A stretch of 64,000 nt of DNA from Terriglobia bacterium (GTDB lineage: Bacteria > Acidobacteriota > Terriglobia > Acidiferrales > UBA7541): assembly GCA_023512135.1 (NCBI GenBank), contig JAIMAG010000010.1, forward strand, positions 42,034 through 106,033. Direction: 5' to 3'. Position numbers and translations under genes: made by a program. Positions 23,928 to 33,018 of the stretch are shown one piece after another; the first letter of the stretch is position 1, and each line of letters starts with the position of its first letter. The notes beneath the pieces were generated by a model. That model had not been told where the DNA came from and made no database searches. It saw only the letters and a program-made list of their open reading frames with translations.

Positions 23928-26315
23928 ATGGCTACGGCTACCCGCTACATAGGCCGTCCGTTGAAGCGGAAAGAAGATCCCCGACTGATCCAGGGGCTGG
24001 CCCATTATGTGGATGATCTGCGCCTGCCCGAGATGCACTACGTCGCCTTCGTCCGCAGCCCGCACGCGCATGCCCGGATTCGTTCGATCGACACGACACG
24101 CGCTCAGACCGCTCCCGGCGTGCTGGCGGTGCTGACCGGTCAGGACCTGGACAAGGCGATGGGCGTGATTCCCTGCGCCGCGCAGTTGCCGGAGATGAAG
24201 CTGGCGCTGCGTCCGCCGCTGGCGAAGGAGCGGGTGTTGTTTGTCGGCGAGCCCGTGGCGCTCGTGGTGGCAGCAGATCGGTACACCGCGCGAGATGCCG
24301 CTGAACTGGTCGAGGTGGAATACGAACCGCTCACCCCGGTCGTGGACCCGGAAAAAGCTCTCGCCAAAGGCGCTCCGGTCCTCCACCCGCAGTATTCCGA
24401 CAACGTCGCCTATCGCTGGGAACTCGAAGGCGGAGACGTCAAGGCGGCCTTTGCAAAAGCCGACAAAGTCATCCGCCAGAGAATGGTGAACCAGCGGTTG
24501 ATTCCCGTGGCCATGGAGCCGCGTGCCGTGGTAGCCGACTACCAACCCGGGGAGAACCAGCTGACGGTCTGGTCATCGACTCAAATTCCGCATCTGCTGC
24601 GCACGCAGATCGCGGCCGTGCTCGGCGTGCCCGAATACGTCGTCCATGTGATTGCGCCGGAAGTGGGCGGCGGCTTCGGCAGCAAGTTGAACGTCTATGC
24701 CGAGGAGGTTCTGGTTGCTCATCTGGCCATGCGGCTGGGCAAACCGATGAAATGGACGGAATCGCGCCGCGAAAATTTCCAGGCGACCATCCACGGCCGC
24801 GACCAGATTGCCACGATGGAGCTCGCCGTCCGGCGCGACGGCACCATTCTGGGTTTGCGGTGCCGCATCCTGGCCGACCTGGGCGCCTACTACCAGTTGC
24901 TCACGCCGCTGATTCCCACCCTGACCGGCCTGATGATCTGCGGCTGCTACAAAATCCCGGCTGTGCGCGTGGAAATCACCGGCGTCTTCACCAACAAAAT
25001 GGCCACGGACGCCTATCGAGGCGCAGGACGGCCCGAGGCCACTTATTTCATCGAACGGGCCATGGACCTGGTGGCCGCCGAGCTGAAAAAAGATCCCGCC
25101 GAGATTCGCCGCAAGAATTTCCCGCAGCCGAAAGAGTTTCCGTATGCCACCCCGACCGGCCTCATCTACGATAGCGCCAACTACCAGAAAAGCCTGGATG
25201 CGGCCCTGAAGAAGTCCAACTACCGCAAGTTGCGCGCTCAGCAGGCCAAATTGCGGCGTCAGGGGCGTTACTTGGGCATTGGCCTCTCCACCTACGTCGA
25301 AATCTGCGCCATGGGGCCTTCCAGTGCCATGCCCGCCGGGGGCTGGGAGTCCGCCACCGTGCGCGTTGAACCGACCGGCAAGGTGAATGTCCTGACCGGT
25401 GCCTCGCCGCACGGGCAGGGACAGGAGACCAGCTTTGCGCAGATTGCTGCCGACCTGCTCGGGCTCGAGCCAGACGATATCCGCGTGGTTCACGGCGATA
25501 CCGCCGTGGTGCCCTACGGGATCGGTACTTTCGGTAGCCGTGCCACTGCCGTGGGTGGCACCGCGGTGTACACCGCGCTCACGAAAGTCCGTGACAAACT
25601 CGCGGCCATCGCCGGCCATATCCTGCAGGAAGACCCGAAGCGACTCGTCTTCCGGGACAGGAAAATTTTCTTGAAATCGAATCCTGCGAAATCGCTCGCG
25701 TTTGCGGAAGCGGTCAGTGCGGCCTACGTCGCGAAAACGCTTCCGCCGGGGATGGAGCCCGGCCTGGAAGCCACGCACTTCTTCGAGCCATCGAATTTCA
25801 CGTTTCCGTTCGGTGCCCACGTGGCTGTCGTCGAAGTGGACGCCGAAACCGGCGAGGTGCACCTGCTGCGTTACGTGGCCGTGGACGACTGCGGCCGCGT
25901 GATCAATCCATTGCTCGTGGATGGACAAGTCCACGGCGGCATCGTGCAGTCACTGGGCCAGGCATTTCTGGAAGAGGCAGTCTACGATGAAAACGGTCAG
26001 CTCCTCACCGGTGAGCTGACCGATTACGCCATCCCGCGCGCCTGGGATGTGCCCCGGCTGGAGACGGCACGCACCGTCACGCCCTCGCCAGTCAACCCGC
26101 TGGGCGTAAAGGGTGTGGGAGAAGCCGGCACGATCGGCGCCACGCCGGCGCTGATCAACGCCGTGGTGGATGCGCTGGCCCCGTTCGGTGTGCGCCACCT
26201 GGACATGCCCGCCAGGCGCGAACGGATCTGGCAGCTCATCCGCAGAGCCAGGCAGGCCGGGTCGCGACCGACCGCAAGACGCGCCGGAGCCGGCCGCGAC
26301 AGGAGGGTGCGATGA
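23928..26315 (+). CDS. coxL: form II CoxL / aerobic CODH-like molybdopterin large subunit
   Basis: A 795-residue Mo-binding catalytic subunit. Its active-site loop reads AYRGAGR at residues 362-368, the form II signature. Form I CO dehydrogenases have AYxCSFR with the Cu-binding cysteine, which is absent here. Also present are GGGFGSKLNVYAEE, the C-terminal GVGEAGTIGATPA with the conserved Glu, and GQGQETSFAQIAADLLG. The substrate is therefore uncertain: CO oxidation is possible but unproven for form II, and purine, aldehyde or nicotinate-type hydroxylation are alternatives. coxM overlaps its stop by 4 bp (ATGA). Maturation is probably by XdhC/MocA at 10-11 kb. Confidence 0.93.
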   Translation: MATATRYIGRPLKRKEDPRLIQGLAHYVDDLRLPEMHYVAFVRSPHAHARIRSIDTTRAQTAPGVLAVLTGQDLDKAMGVIPCAAQLPEMKLALRPPLAKERVLFVGEPVALVVAADRYTARDAAELVEVEYEPLTPVVDPEKALAKGAPVLHPQYSDNVAYRWELEGGDVKAAFAKADKVIRQRMVNQRLIPVAMEPRAVVADYQPGENQLTVWSSTQIPHLLRTQIAAVLGVPEYVVHVIAPEVGGGFGSKLNVYAEEVLVAHLAMRLGKPMKWTESRRENFQATIHGRDQIATMELAVRRDGTILGLRCRILADLGAYYQLLTPLIPTLTGLMICGCYKIPAVRVEITGVFTNKMATDAYRGAGRPEATYFIERAMDLVAAELKKDPAEIRRKNFPQPKEFPYATPTGLIYDSANYQKSLDAALKKSNYRKLRAQQAKLRRQGRYLGIGLSTYVEICAMGPSSAMPAGGWESATVRVEPTGKVNVLTGASPHGQGQETSFAQIAADLLGLEPDDIRVVHGDTAVVPYGIGTFGSRATAVGGTAVYTALTKVRDKLAAIAGHILQEDPKRLVFRDRKIFLKSNPAKSLAFAEAVSAAYVAKTLPPGMEPGLEATHFFEPSNFTFPFGAHVAVVEVDAETGEVHLLRYVAVDDCGRVINPLLVDGQVHGGIVQSLGQAFLEEAVYDENGQLLTGELTDYAIPRAWDVPRLETARTVTPSPVNPLGVKGVGEAGTIGATPALINAVVDALAPFGVRHLDMPARRERIWQLIRRARQAGSRPTARRAGAGRDRRVR

Positions 26316-27193
26316 TTCCGGCAGCATTCGAGTACCATGCGCCAAAGTCGCTGGAGGAAGCCTTGCGGTTGCTCAACCGGCACGGAAGCGAAGCCAAACT
26401 CCTGGCCGGCGGCCACAGCCTGTTGCCGTTGATGAAGCTCCGACTGGCGGCGCCACGCTGTGTGATTGACCTTGGCCGAATCCATGCGCTGCGGTACATC
26501 CGTGAAGAAAACGGAAGAATCGCCATCGGAGCGCTCACGACTCACACCGAAGTGCTGGAATCTCCCCTGTTGCGCACAAAGTGTCCGCTGTTACCGCAGA
26601 CGGCTTGGGAGATTGGCGACGTGCAGGTGCGCAACCGGGGCACAATCGGCGGAAGCCTGGCGCATGCCGACCCGGCTGCGGACTACCCGGCTGCCGTGCT
26701 TGCCCTCGACGCCGAAATCGTGGCCGCCTCGGCTGACGGCACGCGCACCCTGCGGGCAGCAGAGTTCTTTGTAGATATGCTGACCACTGCGCTCCTGCCC
26801 GGCGAGATTCTGACCGAAGTTCGCGTGCCGGTGCTGCCGCCCGGTACGGGTACGGCATATCGGAAACTGCATCAGCCGGCTTCTGGTTTTGCCATCGTCG
26901 GCGCGGCAGCGCGCCTCACGCTCGGGTCGGGTGGGAAAGTTGAACGTGTGGCTGTGGGTTTGACGGGAGTTGCGCCGAAAGCATATCGTGCCGCCGCCGT
27001 CGAAAAAGCATTGACCGGCAAGAAAGCTTCCGAAAAGCTGCTGGCCGAAGCTGCACGGCATGCAGTCCCGCAGGACGTCGAGCTGTTGTCGGACCTGCAC
27101 GCTTCCGCTGAGTATCGCAAGGCGATGGCGGTGGTGTTCACGCGCCGGGCGCTCGAAGACGCCCTGGCCCGCGCGCAGAGCAAGAAGCGATGA
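26312..27193 (+). CDS. coxM: molybdenum hydroxylase FAD-binding medium subunit
   Basis: A 293-residue protein of the CO dehydrogenase flavoprotein family. FAD-binding motifs are AGGHSLLPLMKLRL (residues ~31-44) and TIGGSLAHADPAADYPA (residues ~109-125). A C-terminal CODH-C domain extends from ~170. It accepts electrons from CoxS and passes them to quinone or NAD+. Translation is coupled to coxL. Confidence 0.95.
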   Translation: MIPAAFEYHAPKSLEEALRLLNRHGSEAKLLAGGHSLLPLMKLRLAAPRCVIDLGRIHALRYIREENGRIAIGALTTHTEVLESPLLRTKCPLLPQTAWEIGDVQVRNRGTIGGSLAHADPAADYPAAVLALDAEIVAASADGTRTLRAAEFFVDMLTTALLPGEILTEVRVPVLPPGTGTAYRKLHQPASGFAIVGAAARLTLGSGGKVERVAVGLTGVAPKAYRAAAVEKALTGKKASEKLLAEAARHAVPQDVELLSDLHASAEYRKAMAVVFTRRALEDALARAQSKKR

Positions 27194-27251
27194 CGACCCT
27201 CGCGGCAGGCGACCTGCACCGGTTTGGCCCGGCACCGGAGACCCTTCACGC

Positions 27252-27689
27252 ATGAAATTGCAAGGGAGCTACACACTGCCTGCAAAACGGGAAGCGGTCT
27301 GGCAACTGCTGAACGACCCGAAACGGTTGGCTGCCTGCCTGCCCGGCTGTGAACAGCTCGATGTCGTCGGATCAGACCACTATCTGGTCCGGCTGAAGCT
27401 CGGGCTTGCCGCCATTTCCGGCAGCTTCAGCGGCTCGGTCCGGCTGAGCGACAAAAAGCCACCGGACTCATTCCGGATGAACGTCGAAGGGCGGGGTGCA
27501 GCCGGATTCGTGCAAGGGGAGGCGAACATCGAGCTGGTCAGCGACGGGGACCAGACCGTTGTGCGGTATTCCGGCGTAGCCAGCGTCGGTGGCCTGCTCG
27601 CTTCGGTGGGCAATCGCATGATGGAGCTGGCGGCTCGGCGAACCCTGGAGCAGTTCTTTGCCAACGTTGCCAGCCAGTTGCGCGCCTAG
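27252..27689 (+). CDS. coxG: CoxG-family SRPBCC protein
   Basis: A 145-residue SRPBCC-fold protein of the CO dehydrogenase subunit G family: GSYTLPAKREAVWQLLNDPKRLAACLPGCE at the N-terminus and a C-terminal helix ending TLEQFFANVASQL. In form I CODH systems CoxG is linked to membrane anchoring or assembly. It lacks the long linker and C-terminal membrane anchor seen in some homologues. It starts 58 nt after coxM and closes the cox run. Confidence 0.93.
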   Translation: MKLQGSYTLPAKREAVWQLLNDPKRLAACLPGCEQLDVVGSDHYLVRLKLGLAAISGSFSGSVRLSDKKPPDSFRMNVEGRGAAGFVQGEANIELVSDGDQTVVRYSGVASVGGLLASVGNRMMELAARRTLEQFFANVASQLRA

Positions 27690-27725
27690 TTCTCGGAAAA
27701 CTCTGCTGCATTCTGCTCGACGCCC

Positions 27726-27938
27726 GTGATCTTCAACGCCTTGCGCTACTACTGGGTGGCCGCCAAAGGCTACCGGCTGCGACCATGGCGCAGTCCCTAT
27801 CTGCGCTGGCGCATAGAAACATTTTTCGGCCCGGACGCTGCCGCGCTCGATGCTGCTGGATTCTTCCGACTCCTGTGGCGCGAGCGTGCTCGCCTGCGGC
27901 GATTCCTGGCCTGGGCCGACGCGCTGCGGCGTCTTTGA
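27726..27938 (+). CDS. small basic protein of unknown function
   Basis: A 70-residue protein from a GTG (27726), rich in Arg, Trp and Tyr: RYYWVAAKGYRLRPWRSPYLRWRIETFFG. No membrane segment is convincing. It lies 36 nt downstream of coxG on the same strand. The unusual aromatic/basic composition differs from random high-GC frames, which favours a real gene, but I cannot name a family. Confidence 0.5.
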   Translation: MIFNALRYYWVAAKGYRLRPWRSPYLRWRIETFFGPDAAALDAAGFFRLLWRERARLRRFLAWADALRRL

Positions 27939-27979
27939 CCGCCCCAGGTACCTTCCAGGTTGCTTTTCGTTTTGACGAA

Positions 27980-28009
27980 TTGGCTCACCCGGCCTGAAGG
28001 GCGTATAAT
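27980..28009 (+). promoter_or_regulatory. sigma70-type promoter of the AmrS gene
   Basis: TTGGCT (27980-27985), 18-nt spacer, perfect TATAAT (28004-28009). The leader would be ~55 nt. No obvious Shine-Dalgarno precedes the ATG at 28071. Confidence 0.6.
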
Positions 28010-28070
28010 GAATTGTGTTCGCCTGCCTGCGTTCGCCTGAGAGCCGATTCCTGAGCGCGCGGATTCTGTC

Positions 28071-29192
28071 ATGCAAGAATTGAAGATTCTCCAGAAAACA
28101 GCCACGCTGCACGAAGCCCGCTGGTGGGAACCGGAGCCGGGGGGCAAGGTGCACTGCTACCTGTGTCCGCGCCATTGCCACATCGGCCCGGGCCAGAGCG
28201 GCTTCTGCTTCATCCGGATCAACCAGGACGGCAAGCTGTACAGCCTGGGCTACGCCTCGCCCGCCGCCATTCAAATCGATCCCATCGAGAAAAAACCGCT
28301 GAACCATTTTCTTCCCGGCACACGGATCTTTTCGCTCGGCACTGCCGGCTGCAACATGGGCTGCTTCTTCTGCCAGAACTGGGATATCTCCAAATCCCGG
28401 CATGACCAGGTGCACTCGCGCTATCTGCCGCCGGAAGATGTAGTCGCACTGGCCATCCACTACGGGTGTCCCTCGATCGCGTTCACCTACAACGAGCCGA
28501 CGATCTGGGGTGAGTACGTGGTGGACATCTGCCAGGTGGCCAAGCAATACGGCCTGAACACCGTGATGGTGACCAACGGCTACATCACCTATGAGGCCTT
28601 CCACGACATCTACGACCACGTGGATGCCGCCAACGTAGACTTGAAGGCTTTCACCGAACAGTTCTATGCCAAAATCACTTTGAGTCACCTGCAACCGGTG
28701 CTGGAAACCCTCACCTGGCTGAAGCAGGAAACCAACGTGTGGTTCGAAATCACCAACCTGATTATCCCCACGCTCAACGACGACCCCGGAGAAATCCGTC
28801 AGCTCTCCGAGTGGGTTATGGAACACTTGGGACCCGATGTGCCGCTCCATTTCACCGCATTCCATCCCGACTTCAAGCTGCGCGACAAACCTCCGACGCC
28901 GCCTGAAACCCTGCACCGCGCGCGCCGCATCGCGCTGGACGTGGGCCTGCACTTTGTCTACGAGGGCAACATTTTCAGCGAGGGTGCGCACACCTACTGC
29001 CCGAGCTGCGGTGTGATCCTGATTCGTCGCTCCTGGCATGATGTGCTGGAAAACCGCCTGCGCAACGGTGCCTGCCCCGACTGCGGCTGCCAGATTCCCG
29101 GGGTCTGGACCAATCCCCATGGGAAAACGCCGGCCAAGTCGCATCGTCAGCCGGCGCAGCTCGCCGCAAAATACGACGACCTGAATCTGTAA
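28071..29192 (+). CDS. amrS: AmmeMemoRadiSam-system radical SAM protein
   Basis: A 373-residue radical SAM enzyme. N-terminal cysteines lie in CYLCPRHC and SGFC; the SAM cluster motif is CNMGCFFCQNW (CxxxCxxC, residues ~102-109). SIAFTYNEPTIWGEYV follows in the barrel. The C-terminal zinc-ribbon pair CPSCG/CPDCG is typical of AmrS rather than pyruvate-formate-lyase activases. In other genomes it is linked to AMMECR1 and Memo proteins; neither is in this window. The substrate is unknown. It is monocistronic with its own promoter. Confidence 0.9.
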   Translation: MQELKILQKTATLHEARWWEPEPGGKVHCYLCPRHCHIGPGQSGFCFIRINQDGKLYSLGYASPAAIQIDPIEKKPLNHFLPGTRIFSLGTAGCNMGCFFCQNWDISKSRHDQVHSRYLPPEDVVALAIHYGCPSIAFTYNEPTIWGEYVVDICQVAKQYGLNTVMVTNGYITYEAFHDIYDHVDAANVDLKAFTEQFYAKITLSHLQPVLETLTWLKQETNVWFEITNLIIPTLNDDPGEIRQLSEWVMEHLGPDVPLHFTAFHPDFKLRDKPPTPPETLHRARRIALDVGLHFVYEGNIFSEGAHTYCPSCGVILIRRSWHDVLENRLRNGACPDCGCQIPGVWTNPHGKTPAKSHRQPAQLAAKYDDLNL

Positions 29193-29287
29193 CGCACTCC
29201 ACTGATCCGGCCAGGGTGCAGGAGTCGAAGCAAACCAAGCGGTTCGGCGTACTGGAGTTCGAGGAAATCCTTTCAAAGTTGCCGGGA

Positions 29288-29926
29288 CTAAAAAGTGCGG
29301 TAGTAGCCCGGGCCGACGCGAAGGCCGTGGTGCCAGTCAAAAGGGAATGCCCACCAGACCAGCGAACCGACCACGGATTGGCCGATGGCCAGCGGCAGGA
29401 TATTGCGTTCGCGAGCAAACAACCAGGCCATCAGCACTCCTCCGATCAGTGTGACCGGTACGAGGACCGGGTTCGGCCAGTGCGCGGCGGCGAAGATGGC
29501 TCCCGCACAAAGCGCTGCCAACCATTGCTGCTTCATGAGGGATAACAGCCGGTTCGTCAAAAACGAGTTCAGGGCTACCTGTTGCAGCAGGCAGAAGGCA
29601 AAGTAACGCCACAGCCGGTCGAAGGACCAGAATCCAGCAGGCAGCGCGGTGGGCGCGCCTCGCGCGAACCCGATGACCAGCAGCAGAGCCGCCGCCAGCG
29701 CGAAATAGAATGCGGCGCGGCGCGTGGCGGGCCTCAGGTTATCCGCTCGCCATCCGAGCGTTTTCGGCGTGTCGCGATGCAGCAGAAAGCTCGCCGTCAA
29801 CCAGACGGGGAAAATCAACCAGGAGCCGGGCCAGGTGAACTGCAGTTGCCAGATGAACCAGGGCACCAGAGCGGCCATGCCCGCCACATCGAGCAATGCC
29901 AGCCGGCGCCACAACCGGGCGTTCAC
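29288..29926 (-). CDS. CPBP-like membrane protein with QQ in place of the catalytic EE
   Basis: A 212-residue multi-pass protein with about six hydrophobic segments. The CPBP/Abi layout is visible. Motif 1 reads LLQQVALNSFLTNRLL where active proteases have EExxFRG, and motif 2 keeps a histidine in FAAAHWPNPVLVPVTLIGGVLMAW. With both glutamates replaced by glutamine it is probably not a protease. Its GTG start overlaps the stop of the upstream GH113 fusion gene (GTGA), so the two are translationally coupled and may act together in the membrane. Substituted CPBP proteins may be a recognised subgroup; I cannot check this here. Confidence 0.75.
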   Translation of the reverse strand: MNARLWRRLALLDVAGMAALVPWFIWQLQFTWPGSWLIFPVWLTASFLLHRDTPKTLGWRADNLRPATRRAAFYFALAAALLLVIGFARGAPTALPAGFWSFDRLWRYFAFCLLQQVALNSFLTNRLLSLMKQQWLAALCAGAIFAAAHWPNPVLVPVTLIGGVLMAWLFARERNILPLAIGQSVVGSLVWWAFPFDWHHGLRVGPGYYRTF

Positions 29927-32514
29927 GGGCTGCCGCTGCCTCCGGTCGAGAGAGTACGTGGCGCACGTTCGGCTGCCTGTTCGGCTGCGGCGATGCGGGT
30001 GTACCAGGTGCGCAGGATTTCTGCGGCCGGTTTGCCTCGCGGTGTGTAGGAGACGTCCTGCGGGCCGCCGCCGCGTCCATGGGAAGGCCAGTTCCACCAG
30101 AACATCCCGCTCAGCCACGGTTGTCCGGAAAACGCGCGCAGCGTGGCCTCATAGCCGGCGGCTTGTTCCTCCACACTGACGCTTTGCGTGCGGCTGCGCG
30201 CCCAGGTGCGCATCGTGCCGCCCCGGACACTGGGATATCCGACCTCGGTGAAAAGAATCGGCCGCTGCCAGCGCCGCTGCAGGCGGGCAATCTTCTCGGC
30301 CAGCGCGTCTGCCCGTGCCATCAGTGTTCTGGGGTCCTCATCCGGCTCTTCGGCCAGCGGGTAGTAGTTGTTCAGGCCGATGAAATCGAGGGCGTCCCAG
30401 AAGCGCAAAGTTTCGAACTCTTCGCCCCAGTTGGCTGCGTATGTCACCGGGCCGCGGAATACGCGTCGCACCGCGGCGATGATTTCGCGCCACTCCGTTT
30501 CGTGGATGGTCATGCCACCCAGTTCGTTGCCGACGCAGAACAGATCGAACCCTTCGAGCTCGGCCACCCGCGCGTAGTGCAGAGCCATGCGGCGATAGCT
30601 GGCCAGCCAGGCTGCACGGCGCCCCGGGTCGTCGAAACGGATGTTGCCCGTAAACGCGCCCCCACCGACCCAGACGTGCGGCTTCAGCATCACGCGCATG
30701 CCCAGGCGATGCGCCGCGCGCACCACCTGTGCCAGCTCTTCGTCGGTTTCGTCTGTGCCCGTGTAGTTGACCCGCTGATCGTCAAGCGAGCGCATCCATC
30801 CGTACGGCACCACGGCGATGGCATTTACGCCCATCGCATGCAGCTCCTGCAACTGCTGCTCGGCCTCCGGAGAATCGTAGCCGCCGCGGCCGCTGCCCCA
30901 ACCTTCATGGGAAAGGGTCATGCCTCGAAGAAAAAAGGAGACGTCCCACTGGCGAATTGCGGGCCGGGTAAATGGATGAGAGGCCAGCAGAGCCGCAGTG
31001 TGCTTCTGCCACGCCGTTTCCAGTTCCTCGGGTGATGCGGAAAGCCTTCGGGCCACGGCGGCGAGCGTGCGTTCCTGGTTCGGTGTGCGATAAAGCGTGC
31101 GCACGGCTTCGACGCCGTGCGCCGCTGCCAGGGAAGACACCCAGGCCGCGCCCAGGGGTTCCCGCACGAGCGGAGAAAAATCACCGTCCGACGCCGGGTC
31201 CAGCAGGTCCGCCAGCGCGTAGTGACCTTCTTCGGCGACAATCTGTGCGGCATAGGCATCCACCGCACGCCCGCGCCAACTGCCCGCCAGCCACCGGGCT
31301 ACCCAGCGGCGCAAGATTGGGGCACCGGAGTCGCCCCACAGGTGATTCAGCAGCGCTTCGGCTTCTGCGGCGGCATCGAGTGCTTCGGGGTCAGCCAGTG
31401 AAGTTGCCCGTGGGTGCTGGAACGCGCGAATGGTGGTGCCCTGTACCGTAAAGTGGCGGTCGTCGCGCGTGGCGAGCCGCTTCGACACAGAATCGGGATA
31501 CAGCACCAGACGAATGCGGACGTCTGTCCCGGTCGCTGCGCCGCGCCGCGCCAGCGCTTCCACCAGCTCGCGGCGACGCGCGGCAAGCTGCTGGATTTCT
31601 TCGACCGGGTAACGGCTGGCGTCGTACCGGATTTCGTAGCCCGCGGTTTGCACGCGGGCAAATGCGCGGTCAGCCCACCAGACGCGCAGCCAATCAGCCT
31701 GCGTCAGCCCCGCGTAAAGAACGGCCGCCAGTCCCAGGGCCACACCGGCAGGCCGCAGTGAAATCCGTTGTGGCTCCGGACGTGTCAAGGCTGCTGGCCG
31801 ATTCTGCCAGGCGAGCAGCACCAGCACCGGTGCAGCGACGACCGGCAACATGAACGTGTTCAGTCCGAAGCCGCGCAGAGCGGCGCTGGAAAAGTTCACG
31901 GAGCCCCATGCCAGCCAGTACGTGGCCACGATGAAAAGCGAGGCAGCGGCTGTCCATTTCCAGCGGCGGCTCGCTGCGGGAAGGGAAGCCGCGATGGTTT
32001 CGAGCAGGTTCCGGACCGCGCGCATTGCGGCGTACAGCAGCACCAGGCCAATCGCCAGTCCGATGGCGCCTCGAACGTAACCGTTCTCGCTGGCGCCCGG
32101 CGTGACGCTGCGCAGAAGCCAGGCCAGTGTGCCACGGTCAGCCAGAGCCATGCGGTACGCCTGCCCGCCGATGAAGAATGCAGTCCACAACGCAGCGAAA
32201 GTCAGCCAGCCGCTGTGCCAGCTCCGCCGACGCCACCGTACGGCCAGAACGATCAGGCCGACCTGCAAACTCAGTTGGAGAAGTTCGCCGAGCATAGCCG
32301 GCGAAAACAAGCTCCACGCACGCGCTGCCGACGCAGCCCGCAGGGAGATAGTGTACGGGGTCAGGTACCAGGAAACATCATCCGCACCGGCGAGCGTGTA
32401 TGCCGGCCAGTCCACCACCACGCGGTCCAGCAGCAGCGCAGTCCAGTAGCCCAGGTAGGCGATTCCCAGCCAGCCGGACAAACAAAGGAGAATGCGAGTT
32501 GCCGCGCGCGTCAT
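29923..32514 (-). CDS. membrane protein with degenerate peptidase-MA-like segment and C-terminal GH113-like domain
   Basis: An 863-residue fusion. Residues 1-~280 contain about seven hydrophobic segments. Residues ~290-510 resemble a peptidase-MA/gluzincin domain, but where HExxH would be expected the sequence reads EAEALLNHLW (385-393), followed by a WVARWLAG segment, so zinc ligands are missing. Residues ~520-840 are a TIM-barrel resembling GH113 mannanases (GMTLSHEGWG, VNAIAVVPYGWM), with a candidate acid/base in VGNE (Glu664) and a nucleophile in FTEVGY (Glu757). The barrel is probably extracytoplasmic, acting on a surface or external beta-glycan. The ATG at 32514 is chosen over a longer frame. 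The following CPBP-like gene overlaps its stop. Confidence 0.75.
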   Translation of the reverse strand: MTRAATRILLCLSGWLGIAYLGYWTALLLDRVVVDWPAYTLAGADDVSWYLTPYTISLRAASAARAWSLFSPAMLGELLQLSLQVGLIVLAVRWRRRSWHSGWLTFAALWTAFFIGGQAYRMALADRGTLAWLLRSVTPGASENGYVRGAIGLAIGLVLLYAAMRAVRNLLETIAASLPAASRRWKWTAAASLFIVATYWLAWGSVNFSSAALRGFGLNTFMLPVVAAPVLVLLAWQNRPAALTRPEPQRISLRPAGVALGLAAVLYAGLTQADWLRVWWADRAFARVQTAGYEIRYDASRYPVEEIQQLAARRRELVEALARRGAATGTDVRIRLVLYPDSVSKRLATRDDRHFTVQGTTIRAFQHPRATSLADPEALDAAAEAEALLNHLWGDSGAPILRRWVARWLAGSWRGRAVDAYAAQIVAEEGHYALADLLDPASDGDFSPLVREPLGAAWVSSLAAAHGVEAVRTLYRTPNQERTLAAVARRLSASPEELETAWQKHTAALLASHPFTRPAIRQWDVSFFLRGMTLSHEGWGSGRGGYDSPEAEQQLQELHAMGVNAIAVVPYGWMRSLDDQRVNYTGTDETDEELAQVVRAAHRLGMRVMLKPHVWVGGGAFTGNIRFDDPGRRAAWLASYRRMALHYARVAELEGFDLFCVGNELGGMTIHETEWREIIAAVRRVFRGPVTYAANWGEEFETLRFWDALDFIGLNNYYPLAEEPDEDPRTLMARADALAEKIARLQRRWQRPILFTEVGYPSVRGGTMRTWARSRTQSVSVEEQAAGYEATLRAFSGQPWLSGMFWWNWPSHGRGGGPQDVSYTPRGKPAAEILRTWYTRIAAAEQAAERAPRTLSTGGSGSP

Positions 32515-32561
32515 GTTTGCCTTGTTGGATGGCAGAGCGCCGCGTCGCGTTTCATGTTGTC

Positions 32562-32903
32562 TCATATTTCTGGTTTTGAGGGTACCGGTGGCAGTTCTTG
32601 TTCCCCACTTCTCGCGAGCCGACGGAGTGCTTCCTGGACCTCGAGCGCGCCGGGTGCGGGCGCTTCCAAGTAGCCGGTTACATCCACATCGGGAAAGCCG
32701 AGGTTGGTGAGCCGTGCGCGCAACTGTTCGTGGATCGTCTGTGGATTGGCTTGTCGAAGTGTGCTCAGCGCCGCAAACAGAAGCTCGTGTTGCGGGTCAG
32801 CGAAACGGTGCTCGGCCAGCATGCGAAAAGCCTGCTCGCGGTGGTCGCCTTGCAAAACGCCGTGACAGAGTGCACGAAGCACCAGTTTCTCGATCTCACG
32901 CAT
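32562..32903 (-). CDS. small helical protein of unknown function
   Basis: A 113-residue protein starting MREIEKLVLRALCHGVLQ. Its first ~85 residues are helical, with the pattern F-DP-H--LF-AL--L, reminiscent of the helicase-interacting bundle of DnaG-C/DnaB-N, but the match is by eye and weak. The C-terminal tail is acidic and proline-rich. It lies 47 nt upstream of the GH113 fusion gene on the same strand and may share its transcript. Confidence 0.6.
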   Translation of the reverse strand: MREIEKLVLRALCHGVLQGDHREQAFRMLAEHRFADPQHELLFAALSTLRQANPQTIHEQLRARLTNLGFPDVDVTGYLEAPAPGALEVQEALRRLARSGEQELPPVPSKPEI

Positions 32904-33018
32904 CTTTTAAACGAGCTGAACTGCTGGCCTACAAAACATTTTATCCCCTCGTCGGAGGTTTGTCTGCAGGGAACGTCCAGCGTAGAATCCAAATCAGAGC
33001 AGCATTCCGGAGAAGACC

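Noticed and set aside
27468..29276. ~600-codon minus-strand frame opposite amrS
   Set aside because: amrS on the plus strand has clear radical SAM cysteines and a promoter; the opposite frame has no features.
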